NCBI GenBank assembly: GCA_037190175.1
Contig: JBBCJM010000159.1
Span: forward strand, 1-30,201
Origin: JBBCJM01 sp037190175
GTDB lineage: Bacteria > Pseudomonadota > Alphaproteobacteria > Rhodobacterales > Rhodobacteraceae
Direction: 5' to 3'
Length of the DNA: 30,201 bases
Shown here: positions 15,158 through 22,219 of the stretch, one piece after another
Position numbering within the stretch: the stretch's first letter is position 1
How the letters are laid out: each line of letters begins with the position of its first letter
The notes under the pieces: model-generated
What the model was told of the DNA's origin: nothing
Databases searched by the model: none
What the model saw: only the letters and a program-made list of their open reading frames with translations
Translations under genes and position numbers: made by a program

Positions 15158-16030
15158 ATGGCGCGCAAGGGGCGGGCGATCTCGGGCTGGGTGGTGGTGG
15201 ACAAGCCCGCCGGCATCGGCTCGACCCAGGTGGTGGGCCGGGTGCGCCGTGCGCTGGACGCCGCCAAGGCGGGCCATGCCGGCACGCTGGACCCCGACGC
15301 CACCGGCGTGCTGGCGGTGGCCTTGGGCGAGGCCACCAAGACCATCCCCTGGCTGGACGACACGCTGAAGACCTATCTCTTCGCCATCCGCTGGGGCGCC
15401 GCCACCAGCACCGACGACGCCGCGGGCGAGGTGATCGGGACCAGCGCCGCCCGCCCATCGGCTGCGCAGATCCAGGCGGCGCTGCCCGCGTTCCGGGGCC
15501 GGATCATGCAGGTGCCGCCGCAGGTCTCGGCGGTGCATGTGCAGGGGCGGCGGGCCTATGACCTGGCGCGCGCGGGGCAGGCGATGGACCTCGCGCCGCG
15601 GGAACTCATGGTCGAGGCGCTGGATCTGGTGGAAACCCCCGACCCCGACACCGCCGTGCTGCGGATGACCTGCGGCCGGGGCGGCTATGTGCGCGCCATC
15701 GCCCGGGATCTGGGCCGGATGCTCGGCTGCCTCGGCCATGCGCTGTGGCTGCGGCGCGAGACCGCGGGGCCCTTCGACCTGTCCATGGCGGTGCCGCTGG
15801 AGGAAGTGGGGCCCGGGGCGCTGCTGCCCCCGCAGGCCGCGCTGCCGCATCTGCCGCGGGTCATGGCCACCGCCGCCGGGGCGGTGCGCATCGCCCATGG
15901 CAATCCCGGCGAGGTGATCGGCGCGCTGCCCTGGGGCGCCGAGGCCTGGGCCGAGCACGAGGGGCGGATGCTGGCGGTGGGGCAGGTGCGGGGCGGGATG
16001 CTCTACCCGGCCCGGGTGCTGGCCGGCTGA
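15158..16030 (+). CDS. truB: tRNA pseudouridine(55) synthase TruB
   Basis: TruB converts U55 in the T-loop of tRNAs to pseudouridine. The protein is 290 residues, close to the family norm. The N-terminal GWVVVDKPAGIGST is followed by the catalytic motif GHAGTLDPDATGVL with the nucleophile Asp45. The usual KTYLF, VPPQVSAVHVQGRRAYDLAR and RCGRGGYVRAIARDLG-like segments (here MTCGRGGYVRAIARDLG) follow, and a C-terminal TruB/PUA-like tail ends in LYPARVLAG. ATG 15158 follows GGCGGAGGACGGC. It usually neighbours rbfA or rpsO, but not here. Its 3' end overlaps the convergent reductase gene by 28 bp. Confidence 0.95.
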   Translation: MARKGRAISGWVVVDKPAGIGSTQVVGRVRRALDAAKAGHAGTLDPDATGVLAVALGEATKTIPWLDDTLKTYLFAIRWGAATSTDDAAGEVIGTSAARPSAAQIQAALPAFRGRIMQVPPQVSAVHVQGRRAYDLARAGQAMDLAPRELMVEALDLVETPDPDTAVLRMTCGRGGYVRAIARDLGRMLGCLGHALWLRRETAGPFDLSMAVPLEEVGPGALLPPQAALPHLPRVMATAAGAVRIAHGNPGEVIGALPWGAEAWAEHEGRMLAVGQVRGGMLYPARVLAG

Positions 16031-16581
16031 ACCGCGCGGCCGCGCTCCACCTCCAGCGCCAGCACCTGCATCAGGTCGGTCAGCGCCGCGACGTAGCGGG
16101 CGTCGATCAGCCGGCCCTGCGCGTCGAAGGCCTTGCCCGAATCGGCCACCATCACCTCCGGCCCGGTCGCCAGCCGCGGGCGGAACGGAGTCAGGGCCAG
16201 CCGCAGCGCGAATTGCGAACGGTCGCCCCCGCCCCGCCCGCCGGCGGCCGAGATCACCGCCACCGGCTTGTCCCGCCAGGGATTGCCCTTCACCCGGCTC
16301 ACCCAGTCCAGCGCGTTCTTCAGCACGCCGGGCACCGACTTGTTGTACTCGGGCGTCGCGATCACCACCGCGTCGGCCGCGGCGATCCGGTCGCGAAGCC
16401 GCATGACCGGGCCGGGAATCCCCTCCGCCTCCTCCAGGTCGCCATCGTAGAGCGGCAGGCGCAGGTCGGCGGCCTGCCAGGCGGCGGGGGCATAGAGCCG
16501 CATCGCCTCGGCCAGCAGCAGCCGGTTGGTGGAGCCGGCGCGCAGGGCGCCGCAGATGCCGAGCAGGCGGTGGTCGGGCAT
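16003..16581 (-). CDS. NADPH-dependent FMN reductase family protein
   Basis: This 192-residue flavodoxin-like reductase probably uses NAD(P)H and bound FMN to reduce quinones or similar acceptors. The FMN phosphate loop is GALRAGSTNRLLL (11-23). The second family motif, ATPEYNKSVPGVLKNALDWVSR (from about residue 74), forms the isoalloxazine pocket. SAAGGRGGG marks the third loop. ATG 16581 has GGAGGCGCCC upstream. The last 28 bp overlap the truB 3' end on the opposite strand. The 358-bp gap to the molybdenum enzyme carries candidate operators. Substrate specificity cannot be told from sequence; the chromate/azo/quinone reductase names used for the family would be guesses. Confidence 0.85.
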   Translation of the reverse strand: MPDHRLLGICGALRAGSTNRLLLAEAMRLYAPAAWQAADLRLPLYDGDLEEAEGIPGPVMRLRDRIAAADAVVIATPEYNKSVPGVLKNALDWVSRVKGNPWRDKPVAVISAAGGRGGGDRSQFALRLALTPFRPRLATGPEVMVADSGKAFDAQGRLIDARYVAALTDLMQVLALEVERGRAVQPASTRAG

Positions 16582-16679
16582 GGGCGCCTCCGCAGGGGAC
16601 GGGGCAGGCTAGACCAGCCCCGGCGCAGGGGGAAGGGCGGGCGCCAGGCCGTTGTATCCACAGAAAAATATCGCTTGCC

Positions 16680-16770
16680 GCCAGCTGGCATTTTCGTGAT
16701 TCCGCGCCGCCGCCCCATTGACGAAACGCCGCGGGTAGGGGACAGTGAAGTATACACGATGCGTAACGCA
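16680..16770. promoter_or_regulatory. Divergent regulatory region before the Mo hydroxylase genes
   Basis: The 358-bp gap 16582-16939 contains the palindrome GCCAGCTGGC (16680-16689), a -35-like TTGACG (16718-16723), a TATACA hexamer (16751-16756) and the palindrome TGCGTAACGCA (16760-16770). GCACC/GGTGC (16768-16780) can also form a hairpin. The two hexamers are not at standard spacing, so the promoter is unresolved. Nothing else is recognised up to 16925. Confidence 0.35.
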
Positions 16771-16939
16771 CCCCCGGTGCGCGCGTATGTTGTGCGGGGG
16801 ATGGAGGGCCCTGCACGGCACCGTTCGGGGTGTTCGGGCTGCGCCGCCGGCGTCGCCCCGCATGGGAATCGGCCCCCGGGCGGGGCAGGGCGTGTGTACA
16901 TCTTTCCGGCATGAAGCAAGGGATCGGGAGGCCCCAGCC

Positions 16940-17401
16940 ATGATCAACCTCAAGGTCAACGACAGGGACGTCAGTCTTGACGTACCCGCCAACGCCACAT
17001 TGCTGGCGGTCCTCAGCAACGATCTGAAACTCGCCGGCCAGAAGTTCGGCTGCGGCCTGTCGCAATGCGGCGCCTGCACCGTGCTTCTGGACGGCGAGCC
17101 GGTGCGCAGCTGCCAGACGCTGGCCTCGGCCGCGGTGGGCCGTTCGGTCACCACGCTGGAGGGGCTGATGGAGGACGGCAAGCCCAGCCCGCTGCAACAG
17201 GCCTTCATCGACGAACAGGCCGCGCAGTGCGGATACTGCTCCAGCGGGATGATCATGGCCGCGCAGGCCCTGCTCGACCGCAATCCGCAGCCCACCGAAT
17301 CCGAGGTCCGCGCCGGTCTCGCCGGCAATCTCTGCCGCTGCGGCAGCCACAATCGCATCGTGCGCGCGGTCATGAAGGCCGCGGGGGAGCTGGCGATATG
17401 A
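16940..17401 (+). CDS. Mo hydroxylase small subunit, two [2Fe-2S] clusters (IorA-like)
   Basis: This 153-residue electron-transfer subunit of the xanthine oxidase superfamily passes electrons from the Mo cofactor in the large subunit to an acceptor. The plant-type [2Fe-2S] ligands are Cys38, Cys43, Cys46 and Cys58 (FGCGLSQCGAC). The C-terminal helical cluster uses Cys97, Cys100, Cys132 and Cys134 (QCGYC, LCRCG). It resembles the alpha subunit of isoquinoline 1-oxidoreductase and of aldehyde oxidoreductases. It has no signal of its own, so it probably hitch-hikes through Tat with the large subunit. ATG 16940 follows GGGAGG. It overlaps the next gene by ATGA. The frame is open upstream, but without family sequence. 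Confidence 0.92.
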   Translation: MINLKVNDRDVSLDVPANATLLAVLSNDLKLAGQKFGCGLSQCGACTVLLDGEPVRSCQTLASAAVGRSVTTLEGLMEDGKPSPLQQAFIDEQAAQCGYCSSGMIMAAQALLDRNPQPTESEVRAGLAGNLCRCGSHNRIVRAVMKAAGELAI

Positions 17402-19626
17402 ACAAGATCCTCACCATGGACCGCCGCGCCTTCCTGATGAGCACGGCCGGCTTCCTGACCGTCAACTTCCTGCTGCCGGCCGATGTCTTCGCGCAGAACT
17501 CCGATCCCGAACTGCCGGGCGACCTGAAGAGCCATCCGCAGCTGGCCAGCTGGATCCGCATCAACGGGGACGGCACCGTCACACTCTTCATCGGCAAGGT
17601 GGAGCTGGGGCAGGGCGCCATGACCGCGGTGGCCCAGGTCTGCGCCGAGGAGCTGGTGATCGAGTTCGGCCGGCTGGAGGTCGTGGCCGGCGACACCCGG
17701 CTCTCGCCCGACGAGGGCACCACCGCGGGCTCGCAGACCATGCCGAACTGCGCCCCGGCCGTGCAGCAGGCCGCCGCCGAGGTGCGCCAGATCCTGCGCC
17801 GCCTGGCCGCCGAGCGGCTGGGCGTCGAGGAGGAAAGCCTGACCATCGCCGACGGCACGATCTCGGGCGGCGGGCAGAGCGTCACCTACTGGGAGATGGT
17901 GGACGACCTGGAACTCGCGGTGGACGCGACGGGCGAGGCCCCGCTGCTGTCCATCGAGGAACACCGCATCATCGGCCGCAACATCCCGCGCATCGACATC
18001 CCGGCCAAGATGACCGGCCAGCCGATCTTCGTGCAGGAGATGCATCTGGACGGGATGCTCTACGGCGCCGTGGCCCGCCCGCCCACCTACAAGGCGCGGC
18101 TGACCGCGGTGGACACCGCGCCCATCGAGGCGATGCCGGGCGTGGTCAGGGTGGTGCGCAACGGCAGCTTCCTGGGCGTGATCGCTGAGCGTCAGGAACA
18201 GGCGCTGGCCGCCGCCGAGGCCCTGGCCAATGCCGGCCAGTGGGAGGTGGAAAGCGTCCTGCCCGGCCATGACGGCATGAAGGACTGGCTGCTGGCCAAG
18301 GGCGCCGAGGTCGAGGAGAAGGAGTGGCTGAACAAGGCCCGCGAGGGCGGCGCCGAGCCTGCCGGCCGGCACGAGGCCACCTACTATCGCCCCTATCACA
18401 TGCACGCCTCGATCGGCACCTCGGCCGCCATCGCGGTCTATGCCGAGGGCGGCGACATGACGGTCTGGACCCATTCGCAAAGCGTCTGGGCCACCGCCGC
18501 GGCGATCGAGAAGCTCTTGGGGCTGGAGGAGGGCCGCGTCCACGCGATCCACACCGAGGGGTCGGGCTGCTACGGCCACAACATGGCCGACGACGCCGCG
18601 GCCGATGCCTGCCTGCTGGCCCATGCGATGCCCGGCACGCCGATCAAGCTGCAGTACACCCGCGCCGGGGAGCACAAGTGGGAGCCCTATGGCTCGGCCA
18701 TGGTGAACACCGTCTCGGCCACGCTGGACGCGGATGGCAACATCCTCGACTGGGAGCATCACATCTACTCCACCCCCCACGGCACCCGGCCGGGCGGCAA
18801 CCCGGGGCGGCTGCTCTCGGGCGCCTATGTCGACCCGCCCTTCGAGCTGCCGGCGCCCACCGACGGCGGGCCGCCCAACTTCTCGGCGGTGCGCAACGGG
18901 CTGGCGGACTATGACTTCCCCGGCCAGCGGGTGGTCAGCCACTTCATCCAGGAGATGCCGCTGCGCGTGTCCTCGACCCGGGGCCTGGGCGCCTTCGCCA
19001 ACGTCATGGCCATCGAGCAGTTCATCGACGAGTTGGCGGTCAAGGCGGGCGCGGATCCGGTGGAATACCGCCTGCGGTTCCTGAAGGACGAGCGGATGCG
19101 CGACGCGCTGGTTGCCTGCGCCGAGGCCTTCGGCTGGGACAGCTGGGAGAAGAAGCGCAACACCGGCCGCGGCATCGCCATCGCGCGGTACAAGAACTAC
19201 GCCGCGATCACCGCGGTGGCGATGGAGGTGCAGGTCACCCCGCGCAACGGCTTCGTCCGGGTGCTGCGGGCGGCGACCTCGAACGACGGCGGCCATATCG
19301 TCAGCCCCGACGGGATCATCAACCAGGTCGAGGGCGGGGCGATCCAGGCCATCAGCTGGGCGATGAAGGAAGAGGTGAAGTTCGACACCACCCGGGTGGT
19401 GTCCACCGACTGGACCAGCTATCCGATCCTGGGCTTCAACGAGGTGCCGCCCTTCGAGAACGTGCTGATCGACCGGCCCGGGATGCCCTATCTGGGCAAC
19501 GGCGAATCCTCGCAGGGCCCGGCCGGGGCGGCGCTGGCCAATGCCATCGCCGACGCCATCGGCGCGCGGGTGCGCGACGTGCCCTTCACGCCCGAACGGG
19601 TGAAGGCCGCGCTGGAAGGCGCCTGA
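17398..19626 (+). CDS. Mo hydroxylase large subunit, Tat-exported (IorB/aldehyde oxidoreductase-like)
   Basis: This 742-residue subunit binds the molybdopterin-cytosine-dinucleotide-type cofactor and carries out hydroxylation or aldehyde oxidation. A Tat signal is visible (MDRRAFLMSTAGFLTVNF, residues 7-24, with cleavage near VFAQ), so the complex acts in the periplasm. Family landmarks are KVELGQGAMTAVAQVCAEEL (about 68-88), TTAGSQTM, the second-domain RSV-like segment MHASIGTSAAIA, STRGLGAFANVMAIEQF and the C-terminal GNGESSQGPAGAALANAI, whose Glu703 is the probable catalytic base. It is closest in layout to the single-chain IorB group, not to xanthine dehydrogenase. No cytochrome c or chaperone gene (XdhC/CoxF type) is adjacent. 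A strong hairpin follows the stop. Confidence 0.9.
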   Translation: MNKILTMDRRAFLMSTAGFLTVNFLLPADVFAQNSDPELPGDLKSHPQLASWIRINGDGTVTLFIGKVELGQGAMTAVAQVCAEELVIEFGRLEVVAGDTRLSPDEGTTAGSQTMPNCAPAVQQAAAEVRQILRRLAAERLGVEEESLTIADGTISGGGQSVTYWEMVDDLELAVDATGEAPLLSIEEHRIIGRNIPRIDIPAKMTGQPIFVQEMHLDGMLYGAVARPPTYKARLTAVDTAPIEAMPGVVRVVRNGSFLGVIAERQEQALAAAEALANAGQWEVESVLPGHDGMKDWLLAKGAEVEEKEWLNKAREGGAEPAGRHEATYYRPYHMHASIGTSAAIAVYAEGGDMTVWTHSQSVWATAAAIEKLLGLEEGRVHAIHTEGSGCYGHNMADDAAADACLLAHAMPGTPIKLQYTRAGEHKWEPYGSAMVNTVSATLDADGNILDWEHHIYSTPHGTRPGGNPGRLLSGAYVDPPFELPAPTDGGPPNFSAVRNGLADYDFPGQRVVSHFIQEMPLRVSSTRGLGAFANVMAIEQFIDELAVKAGADPVEYRLRFLKDERMRDALVACAEAFGWDSWEKKRNTGRGIAIARYKNYAAITAVAMEVQVTPRNGFVRVLRAATSNDGGHIVSPDGIINQVEGGAIQAISWAMKEEVKFDTTRVVSTDWTSYPILGFNEVPPFENVLIDRPGMPYLGNGESSQGPAGAALANAIADAIGARVRDVPFTPERVKAALEGA

Positions 19627-19635
19627 GACCCACGG

Positions 19636-19664
19636 GGCGGGGCGCCGGCCTTCGGCGCCCCGCC
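19636..19664 (+). terminator. Stem-loop after Mo hydroxylase large subunit
   Basis: A 12-bp perfect stem (19636-19647 with 19653-19664, GGCGGGGCGCCG / CGGCGCCCCGCC) has a 5-base loop and starts 10 bp after the stop. No T-run follows, so it may stabilise or attenuate the transcript before the 74-residue ORF. Confidence 0.5.
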
Positions 19665-19684
19665 GTCCCCTGACGGAGACGGAC

Positions 19685-19909
19685 ATGTTCACGCTTGTTG
19701 CCGCCACGAAGAAGCCGGTCCTCGACGGGATCGTCGCCACCCGCCGTTACGAGACGCAGGCCGCCGCCGAGGAAGAGATGCGCAACTGGGCCCGCTTCGG
19801 GGTCGAGAACCAGTGCAACGAGGCCGATGCGATCTATATCTGCGACGCCCGCGGCGCGCTGGTCAGCCGCTGGGACTACCGGCTGAAGCGGCCGGTTCCC
19901 GGCACCTGA
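19685..19909 (+). CDS. Small hypothetical protein (74 aa) behind Mo hydroxylase
   Basis: This small soluble protein of 74 residues is not recognised. It has no signal peptide or membrane span. Two Cys are present (ENQCNEADAIYICDARG), and the sequence has an alpha/beta look with a central acidic helix (AAAEEEMRNWARFG) and a basic C-terminus (WDYRLKRPVPGT). ATG 19685 is preceded by GGAGACGGAC, a good ribosome-binding site. It follows the Mo hydroxylase by 58 bp including a hairpin, so it could be the third gene of that operon. Codon usage is G/C-ending like its neighbours, which supports a real gene. Confidence 0.65.
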   Translation: MFTLVAATKKPVLDGIVATRRYETQAAAEEEMRNWARFGVENQCNEADAIYICDARGALVSRWDYRLKRPVPGT

Positions 19910-19974
19910 CCCTTTCCGGGCCAGCCAGCCTGCCGCCAGCCACCCGGCCCGTCCCCCAACCGTCGGCCTTCGCG

Positions 19975-20040
19975 GAGAGCGCCCGGGGGCTTCGCCCCCC
20001 CCGGGGGGGGGGACCCCCCGCGGGATATTTGGGCAGAGGG
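19975..20040 (+). repeat. Repeat module 2, copy B3
   Basis: A lone module 2: GAGCGCCCGGGGGCTTCGC, a G/C hairpin, then ACCCCCCGCGGGATATTTGG and GCAGAGGGG. It lies after the 74-residue gene and faces the inverted copy at 20190. Confidence 0.7.
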
Positions 20041-20106
20041 GAACAGTGGAAAGGATTCGTTAAGGAAACGGTGGCAGAACGAACCTACGGTACAGGCGGG
20101 GACGCC

Positions 20107-20167
20107 GATGACCGTCAGAGGGGACGGGCATCCTGTGCGGCTTGATCTGATCTCCCGCCGGGATGCC
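20107..20167 (+). ncRNA. Possible structured RNA with two exclusive hairpins
   Basis: GATGACCGTC (20107-20116) pairs with GACGGGCATC (20123-20132) as hairpin I. GGCATCC (20127-20133) instead pairs perfectly with GGATGCC (20161-20167), supported by CGGC (20138-20141) with GCCG (20157-20160), as hairpin II. The two share 20127-20132 and exclude each other. There is no gene here (20041-20189), and the strand and promoter are unknown. Confidence 0.3.
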
Positions 20168-20189
20168 TGAAACCCTCACGGCTTTCTGC

Positions 20190-20359
20190 TCATCCTCTCT
20201 GGACAAATATCCCACGGGGTCCGGGGGGGTGAAACCCCCGGGGCCAGCCACCAGCACCACGCCAAAGGGTCAGCGCAGCGGGGGGTCCAAGGGGGGCGGC
20301 AGCCCCCCTTGCCCGGCCCAACGCCCGCAGGCCGCCAGGCCGAGGGGGGCGGGAGGGCT
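20190..20359 (-). repeat. Composite G/C-rich intergenic repeat, copy B4
   Basis: This is the reverse complement of the B2 element: module 2 at 20190-20264 (CATCCTCTCTGGACAAATAT, CCGGGGGGGTGAAACCCCCGG), the CACCAGCACCAC spacer, and module 1 at 20280-20359 (GGGGGGCGGCAGCCCCCC, TTGCCCGGCCCAACGCCC). It ends just before the operators of the metal importer. Confidence 0.8.
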
Positions 20360-20370
20360 TTCCTGCCTGT

Positions 20371-20433
20371 TGCGACTGAATCGCACTTGCGCATTCGCCG
20401 CGGATCGCTATCTCTAGATGCGAACCGTTCGCA
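20371..20433 (+). promoter_or_regulatory. Paired operators TGCGA-N5-TCGCA and promoter of the Mn importer
   Basis: Two inverted repeats of the same form occur: TGCGACTGAATCGCA (20371-20385) and TGCGAACCGTTCGCA (20419-20433), 48 bp apart. A partial third site, TGCGCATTCGC (20388-20398), lies between. A possible promoter is TTGCGC (20387) and TATCTC (20409), 16 bp apart, which would place the second operator over the transcription start. Placement before a Mn-type importer suggests a Fur/Mur- or MntR-like repressor, by inference. Confidence 0.6.
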
Positions 20434-20453
20434 AGAGAGCCGGAGGCCGCGCG

Positions 20454-21344
20454 ATGACCTCGATCCGTATGGGGCTGCTGGTGGGGCTGCTGGCGGCCCT
20501 GCCTGCCTGGGGACAGGAGCGGATGAAGGTGGTCACCACCTTCACCGTGCTGGCCGACATGGCACAGAACGTGGCCGGCGAGGCCGCCGAGGTGGTCTCG
20601 ATCACCAAGCCGGGGGCCGAGATCCACGGCTACGAGCCCACCCCGCAGGACATCGTGCGGGCGCAGGGGGCCGACCTGATCCTGTGGAACGGGATGAACC
20701 TGGAGCTGTGGTTCGAGCAGTTCCTGAGGAACCTGGGCGACGTGCCCTCGGTCACGCTGACCGAGGGGATCGACCCCATCTCCATCTCGGGGGGCGCCTA
20801 TGAGGGCAAGCCCAATCCGCACGCCTGGATGGGGCTGGACAACGCCCTGATCTATATCGACAACATCGCCCGGGCCTTCGCGCAGCACGACCCGGCGAAT
20901 GCCGCCACCTATGCGGCGAATGCGGAAGCCTACAAGGCCGAGCTGCGCGCCACGCTGGAACCCCTGCGGGAGCGGATCGCGCGGATCCCCGAGGCGCAGA
21001 GGTGGCTGGTGACCTGCGAGGGCGCCTTCAGCTATCTGGCCCGCGACTTCGGGATGAAGGAGCTTTACCTCTGGCCGATGAACGCCGACCAGATGGGCAC
21101 GCCCCGGCAGGTGCGCGCGGTGATCGACGGGGTGCGGCAGGACGCGATCCCGGTGGTGTTCTGCGAAAGCACGGTCAACACCGCCCCGGCGCAGCAGGTG
21201 GCGCGCGAGACGGGCGCCCATTATGGCGGCGTGCTCTATGTCGACAGCCTGTCCGAGCCCGACGGGCCGGTGCCGACTTATCTCGACCTGCTGCGGGTGA
21301 CGTCCGAGACCGTGGCGCAGGGGCTGGAGGCGGGGCTGAGGTGA
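20454..21344 (+). CDS. sitA: Mn/Fe ABC importer, periplasmic binding protein (SitA-like)
   Basis: This 296-residue cluster A-I (ZnuA/TroA/SitA) protein binds a divalent metal in the periplasm for the importer encoded next. The four expected ligands are visible: His58 (EIHGYEPTPQD), His123 (NPHAWM), Glu189 (TCEGAFSYL) and Asp264 (LYVDSLS). A Glu at the third site, in place of the third His of ZnuA, and no His-rich loop point to Mn2+ (or Fe2+) rather than zinc. The N-terminus MTSIRMGLLVGLLAALPAWGQE is a Sec signal. ATG 20454 is preferred over ATG 20418 because GGAGG (20442-20446) serves it and the earlier ATG falls in the operator. It overlaps the ATPase start by 4 bp. Confidence 0.9.
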   Translation: MTSIRMGLLVGLLAALPAWGQERMKVVTTFTVLADMAQNVAGEAAEVVSITKPGAEIHGYEPTPQDIVRAQGADLILWNGMNLELWFEQFLRNLGDVPSVTLTEGIDPISISGGAYEGKPNPHAWMGLDNALIYIDNIARAFAQHDPANAATYAANAEAYKAELRATLEPLRERIARIPEAQRWLVTCEGAFSYLARDFGMKELYLWPMNADQMGTPRQVRAVIDGVRQDAIPVVFCESTVNTAPAQQVARETGAHYGGVLYVDSLSEPDGPVPTYLDLLRVTSETVAQGLEAGLR

Positions 21345-22219
21345 GCGGAGGGGCATCAGAAGCGGCCGATCCCGGCGGCGGCATCACCGCGCGCGAGGTC
21401 ACGGTGACCTATCGTACCGGCCTGACCGCGCTGCGCCGCGCCAGCTTCCAGATCCCGAAGGGCACGGTGACCGCGCTGGTCGGCGTGAACGGGGCGGGCA
21501 AGTCCACCCTCTTCAAGGCGATCATGGGCTTCGTGCCGGTGGCGCAGGGGGAGATCCGCCTCCTGGGCCTGACGGTGAGGGAGGCGCTGCGCAGGAACCT
21601 CGTCGCCTATGTCCCGCAGGCCGAGGAGGTGGACTGGACCTTCCCCGTGCTGGTCGAGGACGTGGTGATGATGGGCCGCTATGGCCACATGGGCTTCCTG
21701 CGCCGCCCCTCGGCCGCCGACCGCGCGGCGGTCGAGGCCGCGCTGGCCCGGGTGGACATGCTGGACTACCGCCACCGCCAGATCGGCGAGCTGTCCGGCG
21801 GGCAGAAGAAACGGGTGTTCCTGGCCCGCGCGCTGGCGCAGGACGGGCGGGTGATCCTGCTGGACGAGCCCTTCACCGGGGTGGACGTGAAGACCGAGGA
21901 GCAGATCATCGCGCTCCTGCGCGAGCTGCGGGCCGAGGGGCGGGTGATGCTGGTCTCCACCCACAATCTCGGCTCCGTCCCCGAGTTCTGCGACCGCGTG
22001 GTGCTGATGAAGGGCACGGTGCTGGCCTATGGACCCACCGAGACCACCTTCACCCGCGAGAACCTGGAGGCCGCCTTCGGCGGCGTCCTGCGCCGCTTCA
22101 CCCTGGGCGGCGAGGCGCTGCACGACGACGACGACCCGCGCCACGTCACCATCCTGACCGACGACGAACGGCCGCTGGTGCACTACGGCGACCGCACCCG
22201 CACCCGCGAGGGCACATGA
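21341..22219 (+). CDS. sitB: Mn/Fe ABC importer, ATPase (SitB-like)
   Basis: This 292-residue ATPase drives the metal importer. It has Walker A GVNGAGKST, Q-loop in YVPQAEEVDW, signature LSGGQKKRVFLARAL, Walker B VILLDEPFTGVD and H-loop STHNL. The QAEEVDWTFP segment is typical of the Mn/Zn importer family. GTG 21341 overlaps the sitA stop (TGA 21342-21344). About 40 residues at the C-terminus extend beyond the domain and include an acidic DDDD run and HVTILTDDERPLVHYGD; this could be a small regulatory tail. It overlaps sitC by ATGA. Confidence 0.92.
   Translation: MSGGASEAADPGGGITAREVTVTYRTGLTALRRASFQIPKGTVTALVGVNGAGKSTLFKAIMGFVPVAQGEIRLLGLTVREALRRNLVAYVPQAEEVDWTFPVLVEDVVMMGRYGHMGFLRRPSAADRAAVEAALARVDMLDYRHRQIGELSGGQKKRVFLARALAQDGRVILLDEPFTGVDVKTEEQIIALLRELRAEGRVMLVSTHNLGSVPEFCDRVVLMKGTVLAYGPTETTFTRENLEAAFGGVLRRFTLGGEALHDDDDPRHVTILTDDERPLVHYGDRTRTREGT

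Noticed and set aside
16745..16939. N-terminal extension of the Fe-S subunit from GTG 16745
   Set aside because: The extension does not resemble the family and contains the candidate palindromes; ATG 16940 has a good ribosome-binding site and the normal N-terminus.
16609..19740. Minus-strand frame of about 1,040 codons opposite the Mo hydroxylase genes
   Set aside because: No recognisable domain and antisense-type composition; the plus strand encodes clear Fe-S and Mo-binding subunits.
9246..20359. CRISPR array or insertion sequence as the source of the G/C-rich repeats
   Set aside because: Copies are far apart, in both orientations and without spacers. No transposase or integrase gene is near.
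20418..20453. ATG at 20418 as start of SitA
   Set aside because: It would put the operator palindrome inside the coding region and add a long basic stretch before the signal peptide; ATG 20454 has GGAGG.
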